Source: Discostella pseudostelligera
Lineage: Eukaryota; Bacillariophyta; Thalassiosirophyceae; Thalassiosirales; Thalassiosiraceae
Assembly: GCA_036940085.1 (NCBI GenBank)
Contig: JALLBK010000702.1
Span: 1-18,576, forward strand
Reading direction: 5' to 3'
DNA: 18,576 nt
Shown: one piece after another, positions 9,682 to 18,576 of the stretch
Layout: every line of letters starts with the position of its first letter
Position numbering within the stretch: the first letter of the stretch is position 1
Program-made: the position numbers and the translations under genes
Notes under the pieces: generated by a model
What the model was told of the DNA's origin: nothing
What the model saw: only the letters and a program-made list of their open reading frames with translations
The model's database searches: none

Positions 9682-12486
9682 ATGAACAACCATGACGTCC
9701 GCCAAGAGTGTTGCAGCATCATCCGACCGACGACGAATACCATGACCACAGCTCCATCATCATCTATTGCACCATCTAGCGACGACGACATTGGTCATTG
9801 GAATTTTGAGTTCCATCCCCTACCTCGGCACAACAATTATGACATCACTGCTACTTCGTCGTCGCATCACTATCACCACCACGTGCACCAACAGACCAAC
9901 ACAGTGGAAATGATAGTATGCATCTCCATACCATTACACCAACTATTTGCTCATGATTTAGACGCCTACCGAGCATTTATTCCTCATTCTCAATCACTAC
10001 ACGACGACGACAATGACGAAATTATGACGCGACAGGCCAGTGCGGCCAAAGTGGCACTGGCAGATTATACCGCTCGATGTATTGCCGACTTGCTGCCCAT
10101 TCACAGCAGCACCACCAACAACAACAGCGATAGGAACATCACGATGAACGACGACAGCGATGGAAATAGTTCAATTATCATTCAAACCATGGGTCAACAG
10201 TCGAGGAAACATCAACATCATCGTCATCACAATTCCAATACTATTGGCAGGAGGTCAGGGAGTCAGAATTGTCATGCTGGATTGAAGAATATGAAGAAGA
10301 AAAGGGTAGCAAAGAAGGAACTGCTAATTCCATTTGTGTTGGAACGCACGGATTGCATGATTGTGCAGATGCCACAATCGCATTTGCAGCCACATCATAC
10401 TACTGCAGCTTCTGAAAATAGTTCTTCGACGACAACTCCAACATTGCAATTCTATCTTCATGCATCAATCATCAAATCTTCATCGGCATCATCCAGGGAC
10501 GATAAGAAGATACGGATGCTCCTATTACCGACATTACATCAACTACATTCTCGATTGATATCATGCAACTGTTTTCAACATGTGGCATGTGTGGTATTGC
10601 AACGCATGTTGCGTTCGATGCTCTTGCCACCAAGGTGGCAATCTAGGCAAGAACAGAAACTTTCTACTACATCCAAGCAAAAACAACAACAACCGTATTA
10701 TCTGAACGCCATCGCCTTCATTGCGGATGGATCACTCCTACCACGAAAGTCAGGTAGAAGTTTGCTTCCCATGCCTTCACCACCCTCCTTGCCATTTGTA
10801 AGTCCACACCAACAGGGAGAGAATGATAGTATTAGTACTGATTCATCACAGCTTACAAGGATAGTCACTGTGAATGTCGGACAATTTTGGAGGCGGTATT
10901 TGAATGACGATGGAAGTACTGATTCGAAGAATCTTGGCCTAATACCAACAACAAACACCGAAATACTAACTACTTCTTCAACTACTACCATTGGTTCCCA
11001 AACCGTAACTATGCGAGGAATGATCGTACCACGTGGCGTAACCCTCATCGTTGGTGGTGGATATCATGGCAAATCCACACTACTGCATCAGGCACTCGTT
11101 ATGGGGGTGTACGATACCATTCCTGGTGATGGACGGGAGCGGTGCGTTTCGCATGCCGATGCCGTGTCGATTCGAGCCGAGGATGGACGATATGTAAACA
11201 ATGTGAACATTTCGGCGTTTATATCTGAGTTGCCAAAGATAAAATCGTGGGGAAGATCCTCTGCATCAGCTACTACTGAAGCAGTAACATCCACGTCGTC
11301 AGTATCAACAACCTCGTCCTTGTCCGATACCGGTCATGATCGTCGTCGTAATAATGTAACACGCTTCGGATCAAAGGATGCCTCTGGTTCCACATCCCAG
11401 GCAGCCAATGTCATCGAGGCGATTGAATGTGGTGCATCGGCGCTACTGGTCGATGAGGATGTAAGCGCGGCTAATTTCATGGCACGTGATGGAAGGATGC
11501 GTGCCATGATCATGAATGAACCAATTACGCCACTGCTTTATCGAGTTAATGGACTGTTCCTATCGAAAGGAATATCCACGGTCGTGGTAGTGGGAGGTGT
11601 GGGTGATTGGCTTGATGTGGCCGATGCGGTCGTGTTGATGCAAGATTATGTTGCGTTTGACGGCCTGAAGAAGGCGCGGAGTGTAAGCTATCAGTTCTCG
11701 TATGGACATGTGCAGTATGCTGGTCGAGGAGTTGTCCATCGGTTACCTTGGGAAATAAGTGCAAAAAAGGAAAAGAATGCTATGGAGGAGGAACCGACAT
11801 CGGCGGTGTCCACACTCTCGCCATTGAGAAGAAGGCCTGAATCTTTCACGAACAAGTTTAACGATGTTGCCATGTTGGACAGCAGCTCGTCGCGCCTTTG
11901 GTTTTATGAAGCCGGTGATGGTGAAGGCAATGGGCAAGACGACAGTAGCGATACAAATCAGGAAAGTTCTGCAGGCGATGATGATAATGATGACGATGAC
12001 GAAGACGAAGGAATAGTGGATATGTCCAAATGTTCACAACTCATCGACAATGTTTCTGAACAATTGTACGGATGTGGCATCTGTGTACTTTGGCTCATCC
12101 AGGAGTCACGACGGCACCCCGGAGATGATTTGTTAGACCTTTTAATTCGTATGGACCGCGAGCTTGATTGCGGTGGAATGAACAAGCTGCTTTCATCTTT
12201 GGAAGAGAGTCAGAGTTTTGTAAATAATAATGCAGGTGCCGGCACCACCACCAGTCCGTCCAGTTTTGCTCTTGACCTATGGGAAACTATCGGTTGTGCC
12301 TACCGACCTCGTCGCCATGAGGTGGCCATGGCATTGACGCGTATGCGAGGGATGAAATTCGAAATCCTACCTAAGAAACAGAATGAATCAGAGTCAATGT
12401 CGCCAGAAGAGGAGGCAAAACTACTCGAGGAAGAATCGAAGAAGAGGACACTTGCAGAGCTGTGGGAGAATCGTAGGAGAAAATAA
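9682..12486 (+). CDS. Predicted ATPase of the ABC class (PF09818 type), intronless
   Basis: A 934-aa protein in one exon. Residues about 455-470 hold a Walker A loop in LIVGGGYHGKSTLL, followed by the family hallmarks YDTIPGDGRE and IRAEDGR. Residues about 560-605 contain an ABC-signature-like DASGSTSQAANVIEA and a Walker B region ALLVDEDVSAANFMARD. STVVVVGGVGDWLDVADAV follows (about 635-655), and a C-terminal ITGCAYRPRRHEVA-like end (seen as IGCAYRPRRHEVAMALTRMRG). Upstream, ALADYTARCIADLL and IAFIADGSLLPRKSG fit the N-terminal half of the same family. His/Ser/Asn-rich low-complexity stretches and an acidic run (about 764-780) are inserted relative to bacterial members as I know them. No signal peptide, so probably intracellular. 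Substrate and process are unknown; the family is not a membrane transporter by itself. The ATG is the first after an in-frame stop (9661-9663). An AATAAA overlaps the stop codon (12482-12487). The next gene converges on it, 173 bp away. Confidence 0.85.
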   Translation: MNNHDVRQECCSIIRPTTNTMTTAPSSSIAPSSDDDIGHWNFEFHPLPRHNNYDITATSSSHHYHHHVHQQTNTVEMIVCISIPLHQLFAHDLDAYRAFIPHSQSLHDDDNDEIMTRQASAAKVALADYTARCIADLLPIHSSTTNNNSDRNITMNDDSDGNSSIIIQTMGQQSRKHQHHRHHNSNTIGRRSGSQNCHAGLKNMKKKRVAKKELLIPFVLERTDCMIVQMPQSHLQPHHTTAASENSSSTTTPTLQFYLHASIIKSSSASSRDDKKIRMLLLPTLHQLHSRLISCNCFQHVACVVLQRMLRSMLLPPRWQSRQEQKLSTTSKQKQQQPYYLNAIAFIADGSLLPRKSGRSLLPMPSPPSLPFVSPHQQGENDSISTDSSQLTRIVTVNVGQFWRRYLNDDGSTDSKNLGLIPTTNTEILTTSSTTTIGSQTVTMRGMIVPRGVTLIVGGGYHGKSTLLHQALVMGVYDTIPGDGRERCVSHADAVSIRAEDGRYVNNVNISAFISELPKIKSWGRSSASATTEAVTSTSSVSTTSSLSDTGHDRRRNNVTRFGSKDASGSTSQAANVIEAIECGASALLVDEDVSAANFMARDGRMRAMIMNEPITPLLYRVNGLFLSKGISTVVVVGGVGDWLDVADAVVLMQDYVAFDGLKKARSVSYQFSYGHVQYAGRGVVHRLPWEISAKKEKNAMEEEPTSAVSTLSPLRRRPESFTNKFNDVAMLDSSSSRLWFYEAGDGEGNGQDDSSDTNQESSAGDDDNDDDDEDEGIVDMSKCSQLIDNVSEQLYGCGICVLWLIQESRRHPGDDLLDLLIRMDRELDCGGMNKLLSSLEESQSFVNNNAGAGTTTSPSSFALDLWETIGCAYRPRRHEVAMALTRMRGMKFEILPKKQNESESMSPEEEAKLLEEESKKRTLAELWENRRRK

Positions 12487-12659
12487 ATATCTTGGGTGGG
12501 GTCAGTAAAATTAGGATAATCTCTCTAACTTATCGAACACAATCTACTCCAAGGCTAACCATCAACGAGGCAAACGTCAAACAATTAAAGAATCTAAGCC
12601 TCACACTCATTACCCATACTCTAAATCTCTCTCAATCCTTACTTTTGCTCTTCGTCTTA

Positions 12660-14786
12660 CTACTTCTGCGCATGCACCTTCAGCCGCATCGTGGCTCCAT
12701 CGAAGGACAATCCATCATCACGCCAGAAGGATAGGAGACATCCACAATCAATCTCGCCAGGCATCGAGCATCCGCAGTCTTGCATGCAAGCATACATTAT
12801 CGTCCCTAATACAAGTAGTGATGTCGGGTGAGATTGAATACCGCATAATTGGATATCTGACGATCGAAGCAAATCAACTCACCATCTGGGCTAAAGCTTA
12901 GGCCAGTCGTTTCATCTTGGAAGTACTTCTCATCGTAGGCTTCAAAGATGGAGTAACTATTGCCATCCGCGTCGATAGCGTACACGCCCGGCGTTTTGCC
13001 ACCATCCTCCGTGAAATAGAGAAATTTACCCTTCCTAACCAGTTGATCGGGACTATTCTTGAACACGCCGCTATACATCACATAGTCGTCAGTAGAAGAG
13101 CTAAAGTAGGTCATCTTATCCAAGTCAAGGATGTAGAGTTTCAATGTCTTCTTGGATACAAAGTACAACATCCCATCATGATAATTAATTCCCTCGACAT
13201 TAGGGTAATTCTCTGCCTGAGAAGTGCGTCCTAACGATTCATCACTGCTCCACTTGAACTTGTTCCCATCGAGAAAGACAAGGTACTCTGTCTTGCCTCC
13301 ATCGAGATGTAGACTATCCCAGCCAGCCGGTTTACCTGCAGTCGTTGGTGGTGTATACTTGCGAAGAGCCCCAGCAATGTGATCTTCCGTAACAAAGAAG
13401 ATCGGTTGCGATGAGTCCCTATTATCACAGGCAACTGCTTCATAGAATCCACCTGCTCCGCCGAGCTTCGTCTGCTTGGGGGATGAATGATTGCTCGCCG
13501 GATCGGGATCAACCTGCCAGCACTGTCCTTTTTCATACTCTTCACAGCTGATGAAGGTTCTCCAAGGAGTTGTCCCTGTATCCAAATAATTGAGCAATGG
13601 TAAGCAACAGACAGGATGGTTATCGAAGACTGTTCAAAAGAGGTATCTACTTGAATTGTTTGTGTACTCACCACCACCGCAGTTGTTCGACGTTCCCTTC
13701 AGTAGTGCCTGGTACTCGACTACATTCCCATCCGAATCAAAGTAAAGTCCATACACTCCACCCTTGCCATTCGATGCCTCGGAGTTGCTAACGTAGACAT
13801 ATCCGCCGTCGTCCAATGGAATAACGGCAGCACCATCGGGAGATTGATGAAATTTCAGTTCCGACATCTTGCCATTGGCATAATTGACTTTATTGTTGGC
13901 CCTGGCGAGCACTCGAACGGTCATACCCTTGCTCACTTCGTTTGGATCGGCGTGCAAAACATAAAAGCAAAGAGAAAGAGACGAAGTTGAGAATAGAACA
14001 GGAACAAAGCATCATCGCACAATACATATTAGATGCAATCTCGATCGTACCTTTGATTCCTAATCTCTCAACTTTCTTCAGCATGTCACCCCGTCGAAAC
14101 GTTACAGACGAGTCGACATTTTCGTTAGTAGCTGGACGAGGAGTAGGACGAGGCACTGGAGAGTTGTTGGGTGTGGGATTACCCTCGTTGCTATTTGGCT
14201 TCGATGGAGTTGGAGTTTTCGAGGCGATCTGAGGTGCGGTAGGAGTAGTCGGAGGAGACGGGTTCTCAATGTAATTCGTCCTACTACCAACGGGATCGCA
14301 GTTATTCGAGGCCAAAGAAATTCCAAAGGTGGGTATGGCAATGGTAGGAGCACGTGTTTCAAAGACGGTAGGGAAGTAGGTAGGCCATGGTGTTTCTTCA
14401 GAAATGGTGAACGTTTCCCCCCCGGCAGTAGGATCTCTCATGTAGCCAGACTCGAAGGAAGTCCCGATTGCAATATATTCGGGATGAAAAGGTTCGTCTT
14501 CAGACGAGATGGGCGAATAGGTTGGCCAAGCTGTTTCGACATCATCACTGAGCACATCATCTCCGAGCACATCATCTTCCTGTACATCTACCTCCTGCAT
14601 GGAACGAGTGCCGATGGAGGAGTCGTCGGCGTCCTTCTCCTTCTGTGGCAGTCGCAAGTTTGTGCGGGTTTGTCTTTCCGCAGATCCGCCCTCCATGATG
14701 GTAGCTGTAGGATCTTCTCCATTAACTAGACGACATGTCTGAAAAGAAAGGAGGAGGAAGGCGAATACAGCCGGAGCGGTAATCAT
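12660..14786 (-). CDS. Secreted PhoX-like (DUF839) protein with Pro-Thr linker, 4 exons
   Basis: Exons on the minus strand: 14786-14051, 13935-13672, 13575-12883, 12805-12660 (introns of 115, 96 and 77 bp, all GT..AG), giving 612 aa. Residues 1-23 are a Sec-type signal peptide (VFAFLLLSF). An acidic stretch and a Pro-Thr linker with WPTYSP (87-92) and WPTYFPT (134-140) follow. From about 246 the protein resembles the PhoX/DUF839 beta-propeller: IPLDDGGYVYVSNSE, NNCGGGTTPWRTFISCEEY (Cys331, Glu345-346), FFVTEDH, PNVEGI, LYFTEDGG, GLSFSPDGTIMYACMQDCGC and LLSFWRDDG. Bacterial PhoX is a secreted Ca/Fe phosphatase whose NC.GG-TPW segment includes a metal-binding Cys; that segment is kept here. 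Phosphatase activity is inferred, supported by the divergent PiT phosphate transporter gene 1.2 kb away. The final exon is needed: without it the DUF839 end is lost. It could instead be a non-phosphatase DUF839 protein. Confidence 0.82.
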
Positions 14787-15357
14787 GGTGTTTGGATGGT
14801 GCTTCTGACTCTAGTGGAATTGATAGGCGTGGTAGTGTTGGTGGATGGTGGTGTTGGAAAAATATGAACCTCGATGTGGGCAGTGGGCAGGGGGTTGTCG
14901 GTAGGTGGTGACTCTATGATCATCGGCGAGTAGGCAACGGGTGGCAAGAGCGGCCGCTACCATGGGCATCGATCGGCTTTGTATTGAATCGATTCTCCGG
15001 CTCAAGACACTTGCACCTTTCGGCGAGCACATCGAGTCGAGAAATCCTATGCTCATGTGCGTGTCATTCTAACTCGAATTCACCAAATGAATACCATGCA
15101 TGGCTCCGATTCTTCTAGTGACCACCGAGAATGGGAGCGTCGACCATTACTTTACTGATCGGGGGTTGTTCGTCGTTCAGACGAGGTGAACCGTCGAAGG
15201 AAACGCGAGCGACACCCGACAAATGCTACAAACCGACGCCAAAGCCTCCCGCCCGTTCGATGGCATGGTGCTTCTAACATCCAAACCAGCACCTCAGAAT
15301 CCATCCAACGACTACTTACGCCCAGAGTTGATAGCAATACCAAAGCACTGTCACTGG

Positions 15358-15389
15358 CGTCATCATCATCATCGTCATCATCGTCATCA
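15358..15389. repeat. CAT/CGT trinucleotide microsatellite
   Basis: A run of CAT and CGT triplets in the divergent promoter region. It generates poly-Ser on one strand and poly-Asp on the other, which explains the short open frames there. Confidence 0.85.
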
Positions 15390-15411
15390 ATAGTCGTCAA
15401 TGAACAAGACG

Positions 15412-15511
15412 CAAATAGCGAAAATGGCGGGAGGTACATTTAGCGAAACAATGTGGCGAGAAATAGCGAGAAGTATTTAGCGAAAGATTTGGCAAAGATA
15501 ATGGCGGGAAG
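15412..15511. promoter_or_regulatory. Cluster of AGCGAAA / GGCGGGA motifs upstream of the PiT gene
   Basis: Within 100 bp, AATAGCGAAAATGGCGGGA (15414-15432), TTTAGCGAAA (15439-15448), TGGCGAGAAATAGCGAGAA (15454-15472), TTTAGCGAAAG (15477-15487) and AATGGCGGGAAG (15500-15511) form degenerate, same-direction repeats. The GGCGGGAA element is close to an E2F/DP site read on the other strand (TTCCCGCC). The cluster is 460-560 bp upstream of the PiT start. Binding-site identity is inferred only. Confidence 0.45.
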
Positions 15512-15968
15512 AAAACTCTCACCAGCTGGAACAACTTTCATTTCACTTGCAGACAACATGAAGATTCAATAGATTCGGGTGAGCAATAGATCCAACAACT
15601 TCAACAGCTTCGAACCATTCATCAATTAATTCATCAACATCTCGCATGGACGGATGGGCCCATGGTCACATCCTTGTTTGACGCTGAACGGAAGTCAAAG
15701 CACCGCGCTCATCCTTTTTTGGCACTGAAAATGTCAGAAAATCATCAGAAGATTCATTGACAAATACTGCACAGCGATGGAAATCAGCTGGTTTCTTCTG
15801 CATCACCCCAATCCCCCCAACCAATCATTGTCGATGCCAATCAAATCTGAAATCTGCCACTGACTTGGTCCAACTCGGTGCATCACTAAAGCCTAAAGAT
15901 ATCATCACATAATTTCACTTAGAACATAAATCCAACTACCCATTTGATATTATCATCGGATCTTCACC

Positions 15969-17758
15969 ATGGCTGCCTTCCCCCAATACCTCTGGGTTGC
16001 CGTCCTCGGAGGCATCTTCGGTTTCATGTACGGTTTCCTCATCGGAGCCAACGATGTTGCCAACGCCTTCGCGTCGTCTGTCTCTTCCAAGTCCATAACG
16101 CTCAAGCAGGCTGTGATCATCGCCAGTTTCTGCGAGTTTGGTGGAGCCTACTTGCTCGGTGCCGCCGTTACCAGTACTGTTCGAAGCAAGATCTTCGATG
16201 TCGATCTCTACGAGGACATTCCCGAAGTTCTCATGTTTGGCATGTTCACGTCGTTGTTCTCCGCCAATGTCTGGCTCTTCATCGCCACCTACTTTGGCAT
16301 GCCGGTGTCAACCACGCACGATGTTGTCGGGTGCATCATGGGCTTCACCATTGCCGCCAAGNTACTTTGGCATGCCGGTGTCAACCACGCACGATGTTGT
16401 CGGGTGCATCATGGGCTTCACCATTGCCGCCAAGGGATTCTCATCAGTCGAATGGGGTATCGCTGGGAAGATCTTCATTTCGTGGATTGCTTCTCCGCTC
16501 GTTGCTGGTACGGTCGCTGCCTCTTTCTTCTTCTGCGTCAAGACGTTTGTGATGCATGCCAAGGATCCATTCCAGCGCACCTTCTACACTTTCCCTATCG
16601 TCTTGACTATTGGTATCGGGTGAGCATTGCATGTCTTCTTACATGTGCTAGGATCTCATCACCTTGCCCATAACTAACCGATTGTCTTATGTATGTTACA
16701 TTTTGCAAACGATCGTTTCAAACACCTACACCTACAGAGTTGATCTTTTCTACGTCTTGTACAAGGGTGTTGCAAAGTTTGACGTTGAAGACACCATTAA
16801 GCCATCCTGGGGAATTCCCATGTGCTTCGGTATTGGAGCCTTCTTCGGTGTGTTGTGGATCCTCATCTTCGGTCCCATCGCCAAGCGTCGCGTCGAGGCC
16901 AGGATGGCCGCGAAGAACGGTGAGAGGGGCGAGGCCAAGCAAATTGAGGAGGATGCCAAGGCTGATGTAGAAGATGGAGACTTCGACAACTTTCGATCAT
17001 TTGTCTATGATGAGCCAATGAAGGCGCCACAGGATGTCGCTCCCGCAGAAGTCGAGAAGAAGGAGGTTCAAGTAGCCGTCGTCGCCACTCCCGCTCCTGT
17101 CGAAGCACCCAAGCCCACTACTCTCCTCGGCAAACTCGGCAGCAGCACCTGGGATCAGGATCTTCATGCCCAGTCGATGAACGAGTCCTCAAAGGCACAG
17201 GAGATTTGGGACACGGAGGAGCAGTTCGATGAGAATGCCGAGAGTTTGTTCACTTTCATCCAAGTGTTCACTGCCTGCCTGAACTCGTTTGCTCACGGTG
17301 CCAATGACGTTGCCAACACTATTGCTCCCATGAGTGCCGTCATTGATATCTACCAGAATGGTGAGGTGCACTCGAAGACTGGTGTCCAGAGGTGGCTTTT
17401 GGCATATGGTGGTTTTGCTATTGTCGTTGGTCTCCTTTTGTACGGATACAGAGTCATGAAGTCTATCGGATTCAAGCTCACCATGATGTCTCCATCACGT
17501 GGATCGTCTGCCGAATTGGGAGCTTCTCTTACCGTCGTGACTGCTTCGTTCTTGGGTATCCCAGTGTCCTCAACTCAGTGCATCGTCGGTGCTGTGACTG
17601 GTGTCGGCCTTGTCGGTGGAAGGCAGAGTCTCAACTGGTGGTTCTTCTTCACGATCTGCTGCAGTTGGGTTGGTTTGTTCTTCGTCGCAGCGACGTTCTC
17701 GGCTGGTGTGTTCTCCTTTGCATATTATTCCCCCAGTCTTATGTCGACTTCCGCTTAA
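15969..17758 (+). CDS. PiT/PHO4-family (SLC20-type) inorganic phosphate transporter, 2 exons
   Basis: Exons 15969-16619 and 16738-17758; the intron is 118 bp with GT..AG borders. After removing one 72-bp copy and the N (16290-16434 region) the frame closes at 532 aa. The two inverted halves each carry the PiT signature: GANDVANAF at 26-34 and GANDVANTI at 380-388. Paired motifs [10 protein letters not shown] and [14 protein letters not shown] lie further on in each half. About ten or more hydrophobic segments flank a charged central loop (about 240-362, rich in Glu, Lys, Ala and Pro), as in eukaryotic PiT carriers, where the loop is cytoplasmic or regulatory. The family moves phosphate with Na+ or H+ across membranes; Na+ coupling at the plasma membrane is likely in a marine alga but is inferred. 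The start sits in CACCATGG. It is divergent from the PhoX-like gene and is followed by a second gene with the same first 17 codons. Confidence 0.93.
16290..16434 (+). other. Exact 72-bp direct duplication around a single N (assembly artefact)
   Basis: Bases 16290-16361 and 16363-16434 are identical and N is at 16362. Both copies encode the same [11 protein letters not shown] segment of the PiT protein. One copy must be dropped to restore the frame and the normal family sequence. Confidence 0.93.
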
Positions 17759-18525
17759 GACGCGTCGTGTTGCCATTGAGCCTTCACTTTGTATTAAATG
17801 GGCTCGGTCTAGTTTAGGATTCAGGATTGCTACTTTATTTCATCTGTCGTATCAGTCGGAAGGCGGAGTATCTACAGTTTGTGAAGAGCTTACCACCGCT
17901 GAGTTCGGTCGATTTGTACAGATATCGCCACTATTGTCCAGGACTTAACATTACTTATTCTATTCGTTTCCCACTTCTAGTCTCGGATAATTATTGTCAA
18001 ATAAGTAGCAAATAGGCGACTATTGATCACTTTCTCTCTCTTCCCACTGACCACCGCTGGATGCTGGATGGAGAGGCAACCGTTCATATCAGCAGCCGGT
18101 CACTTGACTCTCTCTCTCTCTCACTCTCTCTCTTCCTCCTGAGAGAGAGCAAGACTATTGAAACGCCTGTCTACAATTGTGTCCCCTCTATGGTATCTCG
18201 CAGATGGTGGATAGCTGCTCCTACGGGTAGTTTGGAGGTTGTGTTTCTGTTTCTTCTCTGGAAAGAAGATTCACATGCACCGTCTGTCTGTACATACTTC
18301 GAAAGTTCAAATAAGTTCCTCCGTTGGGCGAGACCAAAACTTGTCGAACGGACAACGGAGGATCCTAACTTTTGCCTTGTGAGTGGCTGCGAGCTGCGAC
18401 GGATGATGAAAAGGAGAGAACAAGCTACTCGTAAGTAGAGTAACAGAGAAAAAACAACTTCACCATCCGATCAATCATAAAATTTAGTCCACGCCCTCTC
18501 TCAGGAACAGGATTACCTCTCCACC
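17759..18525. other. Intergenic region between the two PiT gene starts
   Basis: It holds the 3' end of the first PiT gene and presumably the promoter of the second. No coding region is supported; the open frame at 18061-18438 has no family resemblance and crosses a CT repeat. Only the last few bases before the second ATG (TCTCCACC against TCTTCACC) resemble the first PiT leader, so the duplicated part starts essentially at the start codon. Confidence 0.55.
18108..18149. repeat. CT tract with facing GA tract (potential hairpin)
   Basis: A CT-rich run at 18108-18135 is followed after a short TCCTCCT-like spacer by GAGAGAGAG at 18141-18149, so the two can pair. A similar CT/GA palindrome lies at 9431-9444. 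It is probably simple-sequence DNA in the promoter or leader of the second PiT gene. Confidence 0.6.
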
Positions 18526-18576
18526 ATGGCTGCCTTCCCCCAATACCTCTGGGTTGCCGTCCTCGGAGGCATCTTC
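18526..18576 (+). CDS. Start of a second PiT phosphate transporter gene (partial, cut by window end)
   Basis: The last 51 bases encode [17 protein letters not shown], identical at protein and DNA level to the first 17 codons of the gene at 15969. The identity extends from 18522 (CACCATGG) to the last base, 55 nt in all, and differs immediately upstream. This is a tandem paralogue with a different promoter, or a gene-conversion product. A mis-assembly at a repeat is also possible because the window ends inside the identical stretch. Confidence 0.75.
   Translation, partial: MAAFPQYLWVAVLGGIF

Larger units (their letters stand above)
14787..15968. other. Divergent intergenic region between the PhoX-like and PiT genes
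   Basis: This 1.18-kb stretch is upstream of both the minus-strand PhoX-like gene and the plus-strand PiT gene, so it probably contains both promoters. Short open frames on both strands (around 14811-15056 and 15152-15443) have no recognisable family and lie partly over simple repeats, so no gene is called. A GTC/ATC microsatellite and a motif cluster inside it are listed separately. I found no GNATATNC (plant/algal PHR-type) site. Confidence 0.55.

Noticed and set aside
14811..15056. Minus-strand frame directly upstream of the PhoX-like gene, as an extra 5' exon or separate gene
   Set aside because: The PhoX-like protein already starts with a good signal peptide at 14786, and this frame has no family resemblance.
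15152..15443. Possible small genes on both strands (poly-Ser and poly-Asp proteins)
   Set aside because: Both owe their length to a trinucleotide microsatellite and lack any recognisable family or signal.
14787..15968. Search for a GNATATNC (P1BS/PHR-like) site in the divergent promoter
   Set aside because: Each ATAT in the region was checked by eye and none had the required flanking G and C.
18061..18438. 125-aa plus-strand open frame between the PiT genes
   Set aside because: It runs through a CT microsatellite, has no recognisable motif, and lies where the promoter of the second PiT gene should be.
1..18576. Bacterial origin, suggested by DUF1800, DUF1501, PhoX and ABC-class ATPase families
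   Set aside because: Many GT..AG introns restore the protein frames exactly, there are no operons or Shine-Dalgarno sites, and the linkers are diatom-like.

Overview
The window is eukaryotic nuclear DNA. Three of its four complete genes have short introns (about 72-130 bp) with GT..AG borders, mostly GTGAGT or GTAAGT donors, and reading frames close exactly once these are removed. The secreted proteins carry Pro-Thr 'PTxxPT' linkers and WPTYxP motifs, and the gene content (DUF1800/DUF1501, DUF839, PiT transporter) fits a stramenopile, most likely a centric diatom of the Thalassiosirales type. The organism is inferred. Two single N characters, each between exact 72-bp direct copies, show a short-read assembly with unmerged contig overlaps.

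Layout: (1) 467-9302 (+) is a 12-exon gene for a secreted protein of about 2,598 aa. It has a signal peptide, a Pro-Thr minisatellite stalk, a DUF1800 domain split by large insertions (two carbohydrate-binding-like beta-sandwich modules, a cytochrome-b5-like HPGG segment, Cys-rich segments), and a complete DUF1501 domain at the C terminus. (2) 9682-12486 (+) is an intronless 934-aa 'predicted ATPase of the ABC class' (PF09818 type). (3) 12660-14786 (-) is a 4-exon, 612-aa secreted PhoX-like/DUF839 protein, convergent with gene 2 and only 173 bp from it. (4) 15969-17758 (+) is a 2-exon, 532-aa PiT/PHO4-family phosphate transporter, divergent from gene 3. (5) At 18526 a second gene begins with exactly the same first 17 codons as gene 4 and runs off the window.

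The right half therefore looks like a phosphate-acquisition neighbourhood: a secreted PhoX-like protein that may release phosphate from organic esters, next to one and probably two PiT carriers. The 1.2-kb divergent promoter region holds a cluster of AGCGAAA and GGCGGGA motifs. The left half is dominated by the giant DUF1800-DUF1501 fusion. In bacteria these two families are typically separate neighbouring genes, so this single-chain form with inserted modules is the strongest candidate for an undescribed system. No RNA genes, CRISPR arrays or recognisable transposons were seen.
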